Part shown: one piece after another, positions 1 to 6,685 of the stretch
Position numbering within the stretch: position 1 is the first letter of the stretch
How the letters are laid out: each line of letters opens with the position of its first letter
Origin: CAYMSA01 sp964392965
Lineage (GTDB): Bacteria; Actinomycetota; Coriobacteriia; Anaerosomatales; Anaerosomataceae
Assembly (NCBI GenBank): GCA_964392965.1
Contig: CAYMSA010000043.1
Location: forward strand, 1-14,810
Reading direction: 5' to 3'
Length of the DNA stretch: 14,810 nt
Position numbers and translations under genes: made by a program
Notes under the pieces: generated by a model
Databases searched by the model: none
Seen by the model: the letters and a program-made list of their open reading frames with translations, nothing else
Told to the model about the DNA's origin: nothing

Positions 1-217
1 CGTCCTCGCGGACACCCTCGATCGTCGAGAACTCGTGCTGCACGCCCTCGATGCGAATGGACGTTGCCGCCGCACCTCGAAGCGAGGAGAGCAGCACCCG
101 GCGCAGGGAGTTGCCGAGGGTATAGCCGTAGCCGCGCTCGAGAGGCTCGACCACGTACCGGGCGGTACGTGCGTCGATCTCTGTGAGCGTGACTTCAGGC
201 CTCATGAACTCTGTCAT
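1..217 (-). CDS. rpoA: RNA polymerase alpha subunit, N-terminal part (partial)
   Basis: The first 72 codons are present; the gene leaves the window at its left edge. EPLERGYGYTLGNSLRRVLL (24-43) is the invariant dimerisation and assembly motif of the alpha N-terminal domain, followed by SSLRGAAATSIRIEGVQHEF. Alpha dimers nucleate polymerase assembly. The start is ATG at 217 with AAGGAGG 9 nt upstream; Met5 is further from the Shine-Dalgarno. It lies 30 nt after rpsD, the usual alpha-operon order. Confidence 0.97.
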   Translation of the reverse strand, partial: MTEFMRPEVTLTEIDARTARYVVEPLERGYGYTLGNSLRRVLLSSLRGAAATSIRIEGVQHEFSTIEGVRED

Positions 218-247
218 GCTGTCAAGCCTCCTTGGGGCAAGGCGTGG

Positions 248-874
248 TTACTTCGAGTACAGCTCGACGATGAGCTGTTCGCGGATCGGAGCCTCGATCT
301 GCTCTCGAGTCGGCAGTGACAGGACCTTACCCTGGAGCTTCTCCACGTCGACCTCAAGCCAACCCGGGACCTCGATCTTCGACGAGGAGATCAGGGCGGC
401 CTTGAGCGACGTCAGTTCCTTCGCCTTGTCAGCAACGGCAATGACGGCGCCTGCGCGCACCCGATAGGACGGGATGTCCACCCGGCCACCATCCACCGTG
501 AAATGCCCGTGACGCACCATCTGGCGGGCCTCGTCACGCGACGAGGCGAACCCGAGACGATACACCGCGTTGTCCAGGCGGCTTTCCAGCAACCGGAGCA
601 GGTTCTCACCCGTGATACCCGGCTGGCGGGTCGCAATCTGGTAGTACGTGCGGAACTGCTTCTCAAGCACACCGTAAATGCGCTTCGCCTTCTGCTTCTC
701 ACGAAGCTGGAGGCGATACTCCGAGTCGCGCGGCCGCTTCTTGCCGGCCTGTCCCGGAGGATACGGGCGCTTCTCGATGCCACACTTGTCGGTGTAGCAA
801 CGCTCGCCCTTCAAGAACAACTTCTCACCTTCACGGCGGCACTGCCTGCAGTCCGCCCCTGTGTAACGTGCCAT
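248..874 (-). CDS. rpsD: 30S ribosomal protein S4, zinc-binding form
   Basis: The 208-residue product has Cys9, Cys12, Cys26 and Cys31 near the N-terminus (CRQC, CYTDKC), the zinc-bearing S4 type. RPYPPGQ, the QLREKQKAKRIYGVLEKQF helix, and the S4 RNA-binding domain RLDNAVYRLGFASSRDEARQ (about 99-118) follow. S4 starts 30S assembly and, in E. coli and B. subtilis, represses its own operon. AGGAGG lies 10 nt before the ATG; its GAGG can pair with CCTC just before the start, a small hairpin that could cover the Shine-Dalgarno. Confidence 0.98.
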   Translation of the reverse strand: MARYTGADCRQCRREGEKLFLKGERCYTDKCGIEKRPYPPGQAGKKRPRDSEYRLQLREKQKAKRIYGVLEKQFRTYYQIATRQPGITGENLLRLLESRLDNAVYRLGFASSRDEARQMVRHGHFTVDGGRVDIPSYRVRAGAVIAVADKAKELTSLKAALISSSKIEVPGWLEVDVEKLQGKVLSLPTREQIEAPIREQLIVELYSK

Positions 875-894
875 AGAGGTCTATCCTCCTGAGA

Positions 895-1296
895 CTACAC
901 GCGGCGGCGCTTGCGCTGCCGGCAACCGTTGTGCGGGACTGGGGTACGATCCTGGATGCTCGCGATCTCGAGACCGGCGGCCTGCAGCGAACGAATCGCC
1001 GTCTCGCGGCCGGATCCCGGACCCTTCACGAACACCGAAACCTTGCGAAGCCCATGCTCCTGAGCCAGCTTGGCGCAGGCCTCTGCGGCCAGCTGAGCGG
1101 CGAACGGGGTGGACTTGCGGGAGCCTTTGAAGCCCACCTGACCGGCGGACTTCCAGGCGATCACATTCCCCGAGGGGTCGGTGATGCTGATGATCGTGTT
1201 ATTGAACGTGCTCTTGATGTACGCCTGTCCGACAGCGATGTTCTTACGCTCGCTGCGGCGAATCCTGGTCTTGACGTTCTTCTTCTTCGCGGCCAT
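895..1296 (-). CDS. rpsK: 30S ribosomal protein S11
   Basis: The 133-residue product has GQAYIKSTFNNTIISITD (23-40), the SAGQVGFKGSRKSTPFAAQ block, VFVKGPGSGRETAIRSL and the C-terminal DRTPVPHNGCRQRKRRRV, all standard for S11. S11 lines the mRNA exit site on the 30S platform. The ATG follows the rpsM stop by 3 nt, so its ribosome-binding site (AGAAGGG) is inside rpsM and translation is probably coupled. rpsD is 20 nt downstream. Confidence 0.98.
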   Translation of the reverse strand: MAAKKKNVKTRIRRSERKNIAVGQAYIKSTFNNTIISITDPSGNVIAWKSAGQVGFKGSRKSTPFAAQLAAEACAKLAQEHGLRKVSVFVKGPGSGRETAIRSLQAAGLEIASIQDRTPVPHNGCRQRKRRRV

Positions 1297-1299
1297 GTG

Positions 1300-1674
1300 C
1301 TACTTGCCCTTCTTCTTCGCGCCGATTTGGCGGCGGGGACCCTTGCGGGTACGCGCGTTCGTGTGCGTCCGCTGTCCGCGAACCGGCAAGCCCTTGCGAT
1401 GGCGAAGGCCACGATAGCACCCGATCTCCATGAGCCGCTTGATGTTCTGGCTCACTTCACGGCGAAGGTCACCCTCGACCTTGAGATTCCGATCGATGTA
1501 CTCGCGCAGGCGAACGACCTCTTCTTCGGTCAGGTTCCGCACGCGAGTGTCGGGGTTGATCCCGGTCTCACGAAGAATGAGCTGAGATGTCGTAAGTCCG
1601 ACACCGTAGATGTAGGTCAGGCCGATCTCGACGCGCTTGTCGCGCGGGAGGTCGACGCCGGAAATGCGTGCCAA
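1300..1674 (-). CDS. rpsM: 30S ribosomal protein S13
   Basis: The 124-residue product has ARISGVDLPRDKRVEIGLTY (2-21), IYGVGLTTSQ, the coiled YRGLRHRKGLPVRGQRT (about 87-104) and the basic tail KGPRRQIGAKKKGK that reaches the P-site tRNA. S13 pairs with S19 in the 30S head and forms bridges to the 50S subunit. The start codon is TTG, with GGAGGG 8 nt upstream overlapping the rpmJ stop; no ATG or GTG is in position. rpsK begins 3 nt after its stop. Confidence 0.97.
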   Translation of the reverse strand: MARISGVDLPRDKRVEIGLTYIYGVGLTTSQLILRETGINPDTRVRNLTEEEVVRLREYIDRNLKVEGDLRREVSQNIKRLMEIGCYRGLRHRKGLPVRGQRTHTNARTRKGPRRQIGAKKKGK

Positions 1675-1687
1675 AGCCCGCTCCCTC

Positions 1688-1801
1688 CTAGCCCTGCCGC
1701 TGCTTGTGACGTGGGTTCTCGCAGATCACGAGGACCCTGCCGTGGCGGCGGATCACCTTACACTTGTCGCACATCTTCTTGACTGATGGTCTGACTTTCA
1801 T
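1688..1801 (-). CDS. rpmJ: 50S ribosomal protein L36, zinc-binding form
   Basis: This 37-codon gene reads MKVRPSVKKMCDKCKVIRR, then HGRVLVICENPRHKQRQG. Cys11, Cys14, Cys27 and His32 form the CxxC...C...H zinc site of the standard L36. L36 is the smallest 50S protein and stabilises 23S rRNA near the base of the L7/L12 stalk. The ATG has AAAGGA 6 nt upstream. The TAG stop leads straight into the GGAGGG used by rpsM, 13 nt away. Confidence 0.97.
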   Translation of the reverse strand: MKVRPSVKKMCDKCKVIRRHGRVLVICENPRHKQRQG

Positions 1802-1923
1802 CTGTGGTCCTTTCGGATCACCGTATGTACTCGTACTTGTATCTCATCGCCCAGCCGCAGGCGTTCGTTTTCGTACAGTCACGGGCAGAAAGCGCACGGG
1901 CGCAAAGACCGCGCAGAGGCTGC
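1802..1923 (-). other. 122-nt infA-rpmJ spacer
   Basis: No gene is seen here. Weak nested pairing is possible: GGCAG/CTGCC (1884-1888 with 1920-1924, touching the infA stop) around GCGC/GCGC (1900-1903 with 1911-1914). CCCGTG occurs twice nearby on the transcribed strand. The last part has several GTAC tetramers. I could not identify a convincing promoter or terminator. The rpmJ Shine-Dalgarno AAAGGA lies at the downstream end. Confidence 0.3.
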
Positions 1924-2145
1924 CTACTTGAAGCGATAGGTGATCCGGCCCCGGCTCAGGTCGTACGGAGAGAGCTCCACGACCACCTTGTCACCGGGCA
2001 GGATCCGGATATAGTGCATCCGCATCTTGCCCGAGATGTGTGCCAGCAACTTATGACCGTTGTCGAGCTCCACCCGGAACATCGCGTTCGGGAGAGCTTC
2101 GAGGACGGTCCCTTCCATCTCGATAGCATCGTCGCGTTTCGCCAA
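1924..2145 (-). CDS. infA: Translation initiation factor IF-1
   Basis: The product binds the 30S A site and, with IF-2 and IF-3, sets up initiation. From a TTG at 2145 it is 73 residues and forms a complete single OB fold: AKRDDAIEMEGTVLEALPN (2-20), FRVELDNGHKLLAHISGKMR (23-42) and the C-terminal SPYDLSRGRITYRFK. The TTG is placed by homology with the MAKxD start and by AAAGGG 10 nt upstream. Another TTG three codons earlier is too close to that Shine-Dalgarno, and the frame open to 2223 lacks family similarity. No ATG gives a full-length protein. Confidence 0.96.
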   Translation of the reverse strand: MAKRDDAIEMEGTVLEALPNAMFRVELDNGHKLLAHISGKMRMHYIRILPGDKVVVELSPYDLSRGRITYRFK

Positions 2146-2186
2146 GTACGCCAATCCCTTTCGGTACGGAGAAGCCGCAAAACGGC

Positions 2187-2215
2187 AGTATATCCAATTG
2201 CCGTCCTGCAGTCCA
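2187..2215 (-). promoter_or_regulatory. Possible sigma-70-type promoter ahead of infA
   Basis: On the transcribed strand TGGACT (2215-2210; 4 of 6 to TTGACA) is followed after 17 nt by TATACT (2192-2187; 5 of 6 to TATAAT). Transcription would begin near 2180, about 35 nt before the infA TTG. This is the best promoter-like match I noticed in the window, and the position fits the start of an alpha-operon section. It has no experimental support. Confidence 0.4.
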
Positions 2216-2223
2216 GGTCGCAA

Positions 2224-2976
2224 TCACCTTTGCTCGATCGTCAACACCTGAGGTCCTTCATCGGTGACGGCCACCGTGTGCTCGAAGTGCGCCGAGGGCC
2301 GTCCATCCATCGTCACCACGGTCCAACCGTCCTTCAGCGTACGCACAGCTGCGCCACCGGCGTTCACCATAGGTTCGATGGCCAGCACCATGCCCCTCTT
2401 GAGCACCGGACCCGTGCCGGGCTTACCGTAGTTCGGAACCTGCGGGTCCTCATGCATCGCACGGCCTATGCCATGCCCCACGTACTCACGCACGACAGAG
2501 AACCCGGCTCCTTCGGCCACGCGCTGCACGGCGGCGGAGATGTCGTGAAGCCGATGGCCCGGCACACACTGTTCGATGCCGGCCCACAGCGACGCCTTCG
2601 TGGCCTCCATGAGCCGAGTGGATTCATCCGAGACAGACCCGACCGGAAACGTGACCGCCGAGTCTCCGTAATAGCCATCGACGATCGCCCCGCAGTCCAC
2701 CGACAGGATCTCTCCCTCGCGAAGGCGTCGCGGTCCGGGAATCCCATGCACGACCTCGCTGTCCACCGAGGTGCACAGCGTGCCTGGAAAGCCTCCGTAG
2801 CCCTTGAATGCGGGAACGGCACCCTCGACGCGGATGGCCTCTTCGGCGATCGCGTCGAGCTCTGCGGTGCTCACGCCGGGCGCCACGGCCTCGCCGACGA
2901 CTCTGAGTGCGAGCGCGGTGATCCTACCCGCCTCCCGCATGATCTCGAGCTCAGCTTTCGACTTCGAGATTATCAT
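2224..2976 (-). CDS. map: Methionine aminopeptidase, type I
   Basis: The enzyme removes the initiator methionine from new proteins. The 250-residue product has the pita-bread fold residues in order: His77 in VVHGIP, metal ligands Asp94 (SVDCG) and Asp105 (YGDSA), His168 (GHGIG), Glu201 (AIEPM) and Glu232 (HFEHT). All five metal ligands are present, so it should be active. There is no N-terminal zinc-finger or SH3-type extension. It begins inside the adk stop (ATGA overlap). After its TGA comes a 78-nt spacer containing a promoter-like site ahead of infA. Confidence 0.98.
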   Translation of the reverse strand: MIISKSKAELEIMREAGRITALALRVVGEAVAPGVSTAELDAIAEEAIRVEGAVPAFKGYGGFPGTLCTSVDSEVVHGIPGPRRLREGEILSVDCGAIVDGYYGDSAVTFPVGSVSDESTRLMEATKASLWAGIEQCVPGHRLHDISAAVQRVAEGAGFSVVREYVGHGIGRAMHEDPQVPNYGKPGTGPVLKRGMVLAIEPMVNAGGAAVRTLKDGWTVVTMDGRPSAHFEHTVAVTDEGPQVLTIEQR

Positions 2977-3629
2977 GCAAGGATGCTCCCGAGTTCGGCA
3001 CTGATGCTCTCGTAGACCTGGTCGGGCGTCTTGTTGCCATCGACGGTCCTCAGGATGCCCAGTGCCTCATAGTACGGCACGAGCTGGCTCGTCTGTGCGG
3101 CATACGCATCCAGACGCTTGCGAACGACGGCTTCCGTATCATCGTCGCGCTGATAAACCTCGGCACCGCAGTCATCGCAGACACCATCGACGGACGGCGC
3201 ATCACTGACCGTGTTGTACACCCGTCCGCAAGATCGGCACTGCCGCCGAGAGGTAATCCGGCTCACGATCGATTCTGGGTCGACTGCGACGTTGACCACC
3301 GCATCTAGACTCACACCGCTCTCAGCGAGCGCCACACCCAGGGCTTCAGCTTGAGGGATCGTCCTCGGAAAGCCGTCGAACAGGACGCCTCGCTCACGTG
3401 CGTCCGGCTCCAGGATCCGAGACTTCACCAGGCCGATGACGACCTCATCAGGCACCAGCGCGCCCTCGTCCATGTACCGCTTCGCCTCCAGGCCGAGGGA
3501 TGTACCGTCGGCAACCGCCTTCCGAAGGATGTCTCCCGTGGACAGGTGAACGAGTCCGAACTCCGCGACTATCCGCGCGGCTTGGGTGCCCTTGCCCGCT
3601 CCAGGCGCGCCGAGAAGCATGATGTTCAT
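2973..3629 (-). CDS. adk: Adenylate kinase, zinc-lid type
   Basis: Adenylate kinase interconverts AMP + ATP and 2 ADP in the cytoplasm. The 218-residue product has the P-loop GAPGAGKGT (7-15), the AMP-binding STGDILR (30-36), FDGFPRT (84-90) and the LID region. The LID carries Cys131/Cys134 and Cys151/Cys154, the four-cysteine zinc site common in Gram-positive enzymes and absent from E. coli. The ATG has GGAGGG 5 nt upstream. Its stop overlaps the map start (ATGA), the usual adk-map coupling in Gram-positive spc clusters. Confidence 0.98.
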   Translation of the reverse strand: MNIMLLGAPGAGKGTQAARIVAEFGLVHLSTGDILRKAVADGTSLGLEAKRYMDEGALVPDEVVIGLVKSRILEPDARERGVLFDGFPRTIPQAEALGVALAESGVSLDAVVNVAVDPESIVSRITSRRQCRSCGRVYNTVSDAPSVDGVCDDCGAEVYQRDDDTEAVVRKRLDAYAAQTSQLVPYYEALGILRTVDGNKTPDQVYESISAELGSILA

Positions 3630-3664
3630 TCAAGCCCTCCTATCCAACCGGACGGAGCCGCCTC

Positions 3665-3715
3665 ATGAGAGAACGGGCCAGATGACTCAGTGGTCACCGG
3701 CCCGCTTCCTCTCAT
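3665..3715 (-). promoter_or_regulatory. 51-nt hairpin in the secY-adk spacer
   Basis: ATGAGAG/CTCTCAT (3665-3671 with 3709-3715) is the outer 7-bp stem. CGGGCC/GGCCCG (3674-3679 with 3699-3704) is the middle 6-bp stem, and TGAC/GTCA (3683-3686 with 3693-3696) caps it with a 6-nt loop. Small internal loops separate the stems. It lies in the middle of a 115-nt spacer. The transcribed 3' flank is not T-rich, so an RNA processing site, stabiliser or control element is more likely than an intrinsic terminator. Confidence 0.5.
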
Positions 3716-3744
3716 CGCAAGACGGCACAGTCGCGTGTCCTATC

Positions 3745-5007
3745 TCAGTCGAAGAACCCGTCGTAGTGCCTCATCTGCAGCTGGCTTTCCAGCTGGCGCA
3801 TCGTCTCGAGCGCGACGCCCACCATGATCAGAATCGATGTGCCGCCAAACGATTGGAGCATCTGGTTCTGGGTCTGGATGAAGAGAATCTGCGGCAACAC
3901 CGCGATAAACGCCAGGAAGAGCGCACCGGGCAGTGTTATGCGGTTCAACACCGTCTCGATGTGCTGCGCAGTCGCCTTCCCTGGCCGTACGCCGGGAATG
4001 AAGCCGCCGTTCTTGCGAAGACTGTCCGCAGTCTCGATCGGATTGAAAACGAGTGCCGTGTAGAAGTACGTGAAGAACACGATGAGAATCGCGTACAGCA
4101 GGATGTTGAGCCAGCCGCCGGTCAACGCCTCGGAGAAGCGCTGCAGCCAGGCGACACTCGGGAAGAACTGTGCAATCGTCGCGGGGAACATGAGGATGGA
4201 CGACGCGAAGATGATCGGAATGACGTTTGCCGCGTTGATCTTCAGCGGGATGTATGTCCCCATGCCACCATACACGCGCCGGCCGACGACTCGCTTCGAG
4301 TACTGGACCGGTATCCGGCGCTGACCGCGATCCATGAACACGACCGCAACGATGATACCGAAGAACAGCACGAGCAGGATCAGCGCCATCCACGGCTGCG
4401 TCCTGAACGAGGAGAGAAGCGTCTGCGGGAAGCGTGCGACGATGCTGGCGAAGATGAGAAGCGACATGCCGTTGCCTATGCCGCGCTGGGTGATCAGCTC
4501 ACCCATCCACATGATCGCGCCGGTACCTGCGACGAGGCTGATGACGATCACGGCCTCCGTGAGCAGGTCCAACTGAACGCCCAGGCCCGCAGGCGAGGGA
4601 GCCTGGAAGACGGTCAGGTAACCGAGTGACTGCACGAGTGCGATGGCAAGCGTCATGTAGCGAGCGGTCTGCGTGATCTTCCGCTGCCCGGACTCCCCCT
4701 CCTTCGCCCAGCGTTCGACCGTGGGGATGACTGCCTGCAGCAGCTGCATGATGATCGTCGCGGTGATGTATGGCATGATGCCGAGCGCGAACACCGCGAA
4801 GTTCTCAAGCGCGCCTCCGGCGAAAAGATTGAGCATGCCGAGCACGTTGTTGCCGCTCGAGGAGACGAGCTCCTTGACCGCGACCGGATCGATTCCTGGC
4901 ACCGGGATGTGGGCGCCAACACGATACAGCGCGATGATCGCCAGCGTGAAGAGTATCTTCTTCCTGAGGTCCGGGATGCGGAATGCGTTACGCAGCGCCT
5001 CGATCAC
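3745..5007 (-). CDS. secY: Preprotein translocase channel subunit SecY
   Basis: The 420-residue product is a ten-helix membrane protein forming the Sec channel with SecE and SecG. PDLRKKILFTLAIIALYRVG (12-31) is the first helix with its lead-in, GIMPYITATIIMQLL (76-90) is a conserved second-helix motif, RRIPVQYSKR (230-239) is in the cytoplasmic loop, FNPIETADSLRKNGGFIPG (321-339) is the SecY signature, and the C-terminus QLQMRHYDGFF is typical. It starts with GTG inside the rplO stop, with GGGAGGG about 14 nt upstream, so translation probably depends on coupling to rplO. Confidence 0.98.
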   Translation of the reverse strand: MIEALRNAFRIPDLRKKILFTLAIIALYRVGAHIPVPGIDPVAVKELVSSSGNNVLGMLNLFAGGALENFAVFALGIMPYITATIIMQLLQAVIPTVERWAKEGESGQRKITQTARYMTLAIALVQSLGYLTVFQAPSPAGLGVQLDLLTEAVIVISLVAGTGAIMWMGELITQRGIGNGMSLLIFASIVARFPQTLLSSFRTQPWMALILLVLFFGIIVAVVFMDRGQRRIPVQYSKRVVGRRVYGGMGTYIPLKINAANVIPIIFASSILMFPATIAQFFPSVAWLQRFSEALTGGWLNILLYAILIVFFTYFYTALVFNPIETADSLRKNGGFIPGVRPGKATAQHIETVLNRITLPGALFLAFIAVLPQILFIQTQNQMLQSFGGTSILIMVGVALETMRQLESQLQMRHYDGFFD

Positions 5008-5450
5008 GAGAGATCGACCGTCCCTCCCGCCGCTTCGATCTTGGCACGGGCAGACGCGGATGCGCGATCGACCTTGACGGTCACCGCCTTGGTCAGTTCA
5101 CCGTCGCCAAGGAGCTTGACCGGCACGGTCTTCGACTTGATGACGCCGCGCTCGAACAGTGTGTCCACGTCAACCGTATCGCCGGCTGCATAGATCTCCT
5201 CGATGCGACCGACATTGATGATCGCGAACTCGGTGCGGTTCCTGTTCGTGAAACCACCGAGCTTCGGAAGGCGCATGTGGAGCGGATTCTGGCCACCCTC
5301 GAAGCCCGGCCCCTTGCCACCGCCGGAGCGGGAGTTCTGGCCCTTGTCGCCGCGGCCAGCCGTGGTGCCGTGGCCGCTGCTGTTGCCACGACCGACCCGC
5401 TTGCGCGCCTTGCGGGAACCCGGGGCCGGGGAGAGATCGTTCAACTGCAT
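5004..5450 (-). CDS. rplO: 50S ribosomal protein L15
   Basis: The 148-residue product opens MQLNDLSPAPGSRKARKRVG and has the glycine-rich basic segment RGNSSGHGTTAGRGDKGQ (21-38), then GFEGGQNPLHMRLPKLGGF, typical of L15. L15 threads an extended tail through 23S rRNA and joins late in assembly. I chose the ATG at 5450, which gives the family N-terminus and has AAGGAG 5 nt upstream; the frame stays open to 5522 without family similarity. Its TGA overlaps the secY GTG by 4 nt (GTGA). Confidence 0.97.
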   Translation of the reverse strand: MQLNDLSPAPGSRKARKRVGRGNSSGHGTTAGRGDKGQNSRSGGGKGPGFEGGQNPLHMRLPKLGGFTNRNRTEFAIINVGRIEEIYAAGDTVDVDTLFERGVIKSKTVPVKLLGDGELTKAVTVKVDRASASARAKIEAAGGTVDLS

Positions 5451-5471
5451 GATGACTCCTTCATCGCTTGT

Positions 5472-5534
5472 CCGGACGAGTCCGGGCCGACTGCTCGCCG
5501 TCGGCTGACTGGTCATGTCCAAGGCCCGCAGGCC
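5472..5534 (-). promoter_or_regulatory. Three tandem small hairpins ahead of rplO
   Basis: In transcript order: GGCC/GGCC with a 4-nt loop (5534-5523), GCCGAC/GTCGGC with an 8-nt loop (5505-5486), and CCGGA/TCCGG with a 4-nt loop (5485-5472). The last two are directly adjacent. The rplO Shine-Dalgarno follows about 11 nt later. There is no T-tract and no recognisable promoter. Confidence 0.4.
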
Positions 5535-5540
5535 GTGGTA

Positions 5541-5729
5541 CTACACTTCCTCTACACGCACCAGGTGCTTGACCTTGAAGACCATCCCGCGGATGACCGG
5601 GGTATCGGCCTGCTCGACCGTGTGGTTCATGCGCTTGATGCCCAGCGCCCGAACGGTCGCCTTCTGGTCCTTCGGCAGGCCCACGGCACTGCGGACCTGA
5701 GTGATCCTGAGCTTCTTCTCCGATGCCAC
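5541..5729 (-). CDS. rpmD: 50S ribosomal protein L30
   Basis: The 62-residue product shows KLRITQVRSAVGLPKDQKAT (6-25), RALGIKRMNHTVEQADTP and GMVFKVKHLVRVEE, the three conserved blocks of bacterial L30. The gene is small and is absent from some bacteria. The start is GTG; GAGGTAGG overlaps the rpsE stop, so translation is likely coupled. It is followed by a 90-nt spacer with three small hairpins before rplO. Confidence 0.97.
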   Translation of the reverse strand: MASEKKLRITQVRSAVGLPKDQKATVRALGIKRMNHTVEQADTPVIRGMVFKVKHLVRVEEV

Positions 5730-5736
5730 GTGGTGC

Positions 5737-6249
5737 CTACCTCTCTATACCGTAGATCTCCGAAACCGACTTGCCACGGCTCCGGGCGACCTCTTCGGGG
5801 CTCTTCAGCTGCTGCAATCCCTCAGCGGCGGCCTTCACGATGTTGAGCGCGTTGCTCGTGCCGAGCGACTTGCTCAGCACATCGCCCACCCCACCGAGCT
5901 CTAGCAGGGCACGCACCGGACCACCGGCGATGACACCGGTACCGGGAGACGCTGGCTTCAACAGGACCTTGCCCGCACCGTACTCGCCGGTGACGGTGTG
6001 CGGGATCGTCGTCCCCGCCAGCGGGAACGTGAACATGTTCTTCTTGGCGTCCTCGACGCCCTTCTTGATCGCGACCGGAACCTCGGCCGCCTTACCCATG
6101 CCGACGCCGACGCGTCCCTTTCCATCTCCTACCACGACCAGGGCAGTCAATGAGAAGCGGCGACCACCCTTCACGACCTTCGCAACCCGGTTGATGTAGA
6201 CGACGCGCTCCTGGAGCTCTGAGACCGGAGCGTTGCTGTCATGCGCCAT
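5737..6249 (-). CDS. rpsE: 30S ribosomal protein S5
   Basis: The 170-residue product carries the S5 N-terminal double-stranded-RNA-binding-like domain, with ERVVYINRVAKVVKGGRRF (14-32) and ALVVVGDGKGRVGVGMGKA, then the C-terminal domain with TVTGEYGAGKVLLKPASPG and TGVIAGGPVRALLELGGV. S5 helps form the mRNA entry tunnel and influences decoding accuracy. The ATG has AGGAGG 8 nt upstream. Only 7 nt separate it from rpmD, whose Shine-Dalgarno overlaps the rpsE stop. Confidence 0.98.
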   Translation of the reverse strand: MAHDSNAPVSELQERVVYINRVAKVVKGGRRFSLTALVVVGDGKGRVGVGMGKAAEVPVAIKKGVEDAKKNMFTFPLAGTTIPHTVTGEYGAGKVLLKPASPGTGVIAGGPVRALLELGGVGDVLSKSLGTSNALNIVKAAAEGLQQLKSPEEVARSRGKSVSEIYGIER

Positions 6250-6265
6250 GTTGAGATCCTCCTGT

Positions 6266-6634
6266 CTAGAACTTCAGTCCGGCGTCGCGAGCACCCTCGG
6301 CGAGTGCAGCCACGCGCCCATGGTAAAGCCGTCCACCACGGTCGAAGACGACCTCGGTGATGCCGGCGTCAAGAGCCCGACGACCTATAGCCGCTCCGAC
6401 GGCCTTCGCAGCATCGGCATTGGTGCCGGAGCCGAGTCCTTCACGGAGTTCGGGGTCCAATGACGACGCCGCGACAAGTGTCGTTCCCGAGACGTCATCG
6501 ATCAGCTGGGCGTAGACGTGCATGTTGGTGCGGGTGATGCGCAGGCGCGGCCGGTCGGCGGTCCCGCTCACCTTCCCGCGGACCCGGCGCTGACGGCGGG
6601 CAAGTGCCGCGGCCTTCGCTTTCGACTTATCCAT
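6266..6634 (-). CDS. rplR: 50S ribosomal protein L18
   Basis: The 122-residue product has a basic N-terminus, RRQRRVRGKVSGTADRPRL, followed by the core ITRTNMHVYAQLIDD and the C-terminal FDRGGRLYHGRVAALAEGAR signature of L18. L18 binds 5S rRNA with L5 in the central protuberance. The ATG has AGGA 6 nt upstream, a modest Shine-Dalgarno. The TAG stop lies just ahead of the strong AGGAGG used by rpsE, 16 nt away. Confidence 0.97.
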   Translation of the reverse strand: MDKSKAKAAALARRQRRVRGKVSGTADRPRLRITRTNMHVYAQLIDDVSGTTLVAASSLDPELREGLGSGTNADAAKAVGAAIGRRALDAGITEVVFDRGGRLYHGRVAALAEGARDAGLKF

Positions 6635-6656
6635 GGTATGTCCTGCTTCCTACTCT

Positions 6657-6674
6657 CGCACCACTGGCGGTGCG
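6657..6674 (-). promoter_or_regulatory. Hairpin in the rplF-rplR spacer
   Basis: CGCACC and GGTGCG make a perfect 6-bp inverted repeat with a 6-nt loop in the middle of a 51-nt spacer. It ends 22 nt before the rplR start and is not followed by a T-tract on the transcribed strand. Confidence 0.4.
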
Positions 6675-6685
6675 TCCCTGGATCG

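Noticed and set aside
1802..1923. Promoter ahead of rpmJ
   Set aside because: Several AT-containing hexamers exist, but none has a -35 partner at acceptable spacing.
1804..3015. A 403-codon plus-strand open frame opposite infA and map
   Set aside because: An antisense shadow of genes identified by full-length family similarity; no supporting Shine-Dalgarno or domain seen.
3665..3715. Intrinsic terminator after secY
   Set aside because: The hairpin is good, but no T-run follows on the transcribed strand, and the downstream genes have no clear promoter of their own.
5451..5522. Upstream extension of rplO to 5522
   Set aside because: No L15 similarity, while the ATG at 5450 has AAGGAG at good spacing.
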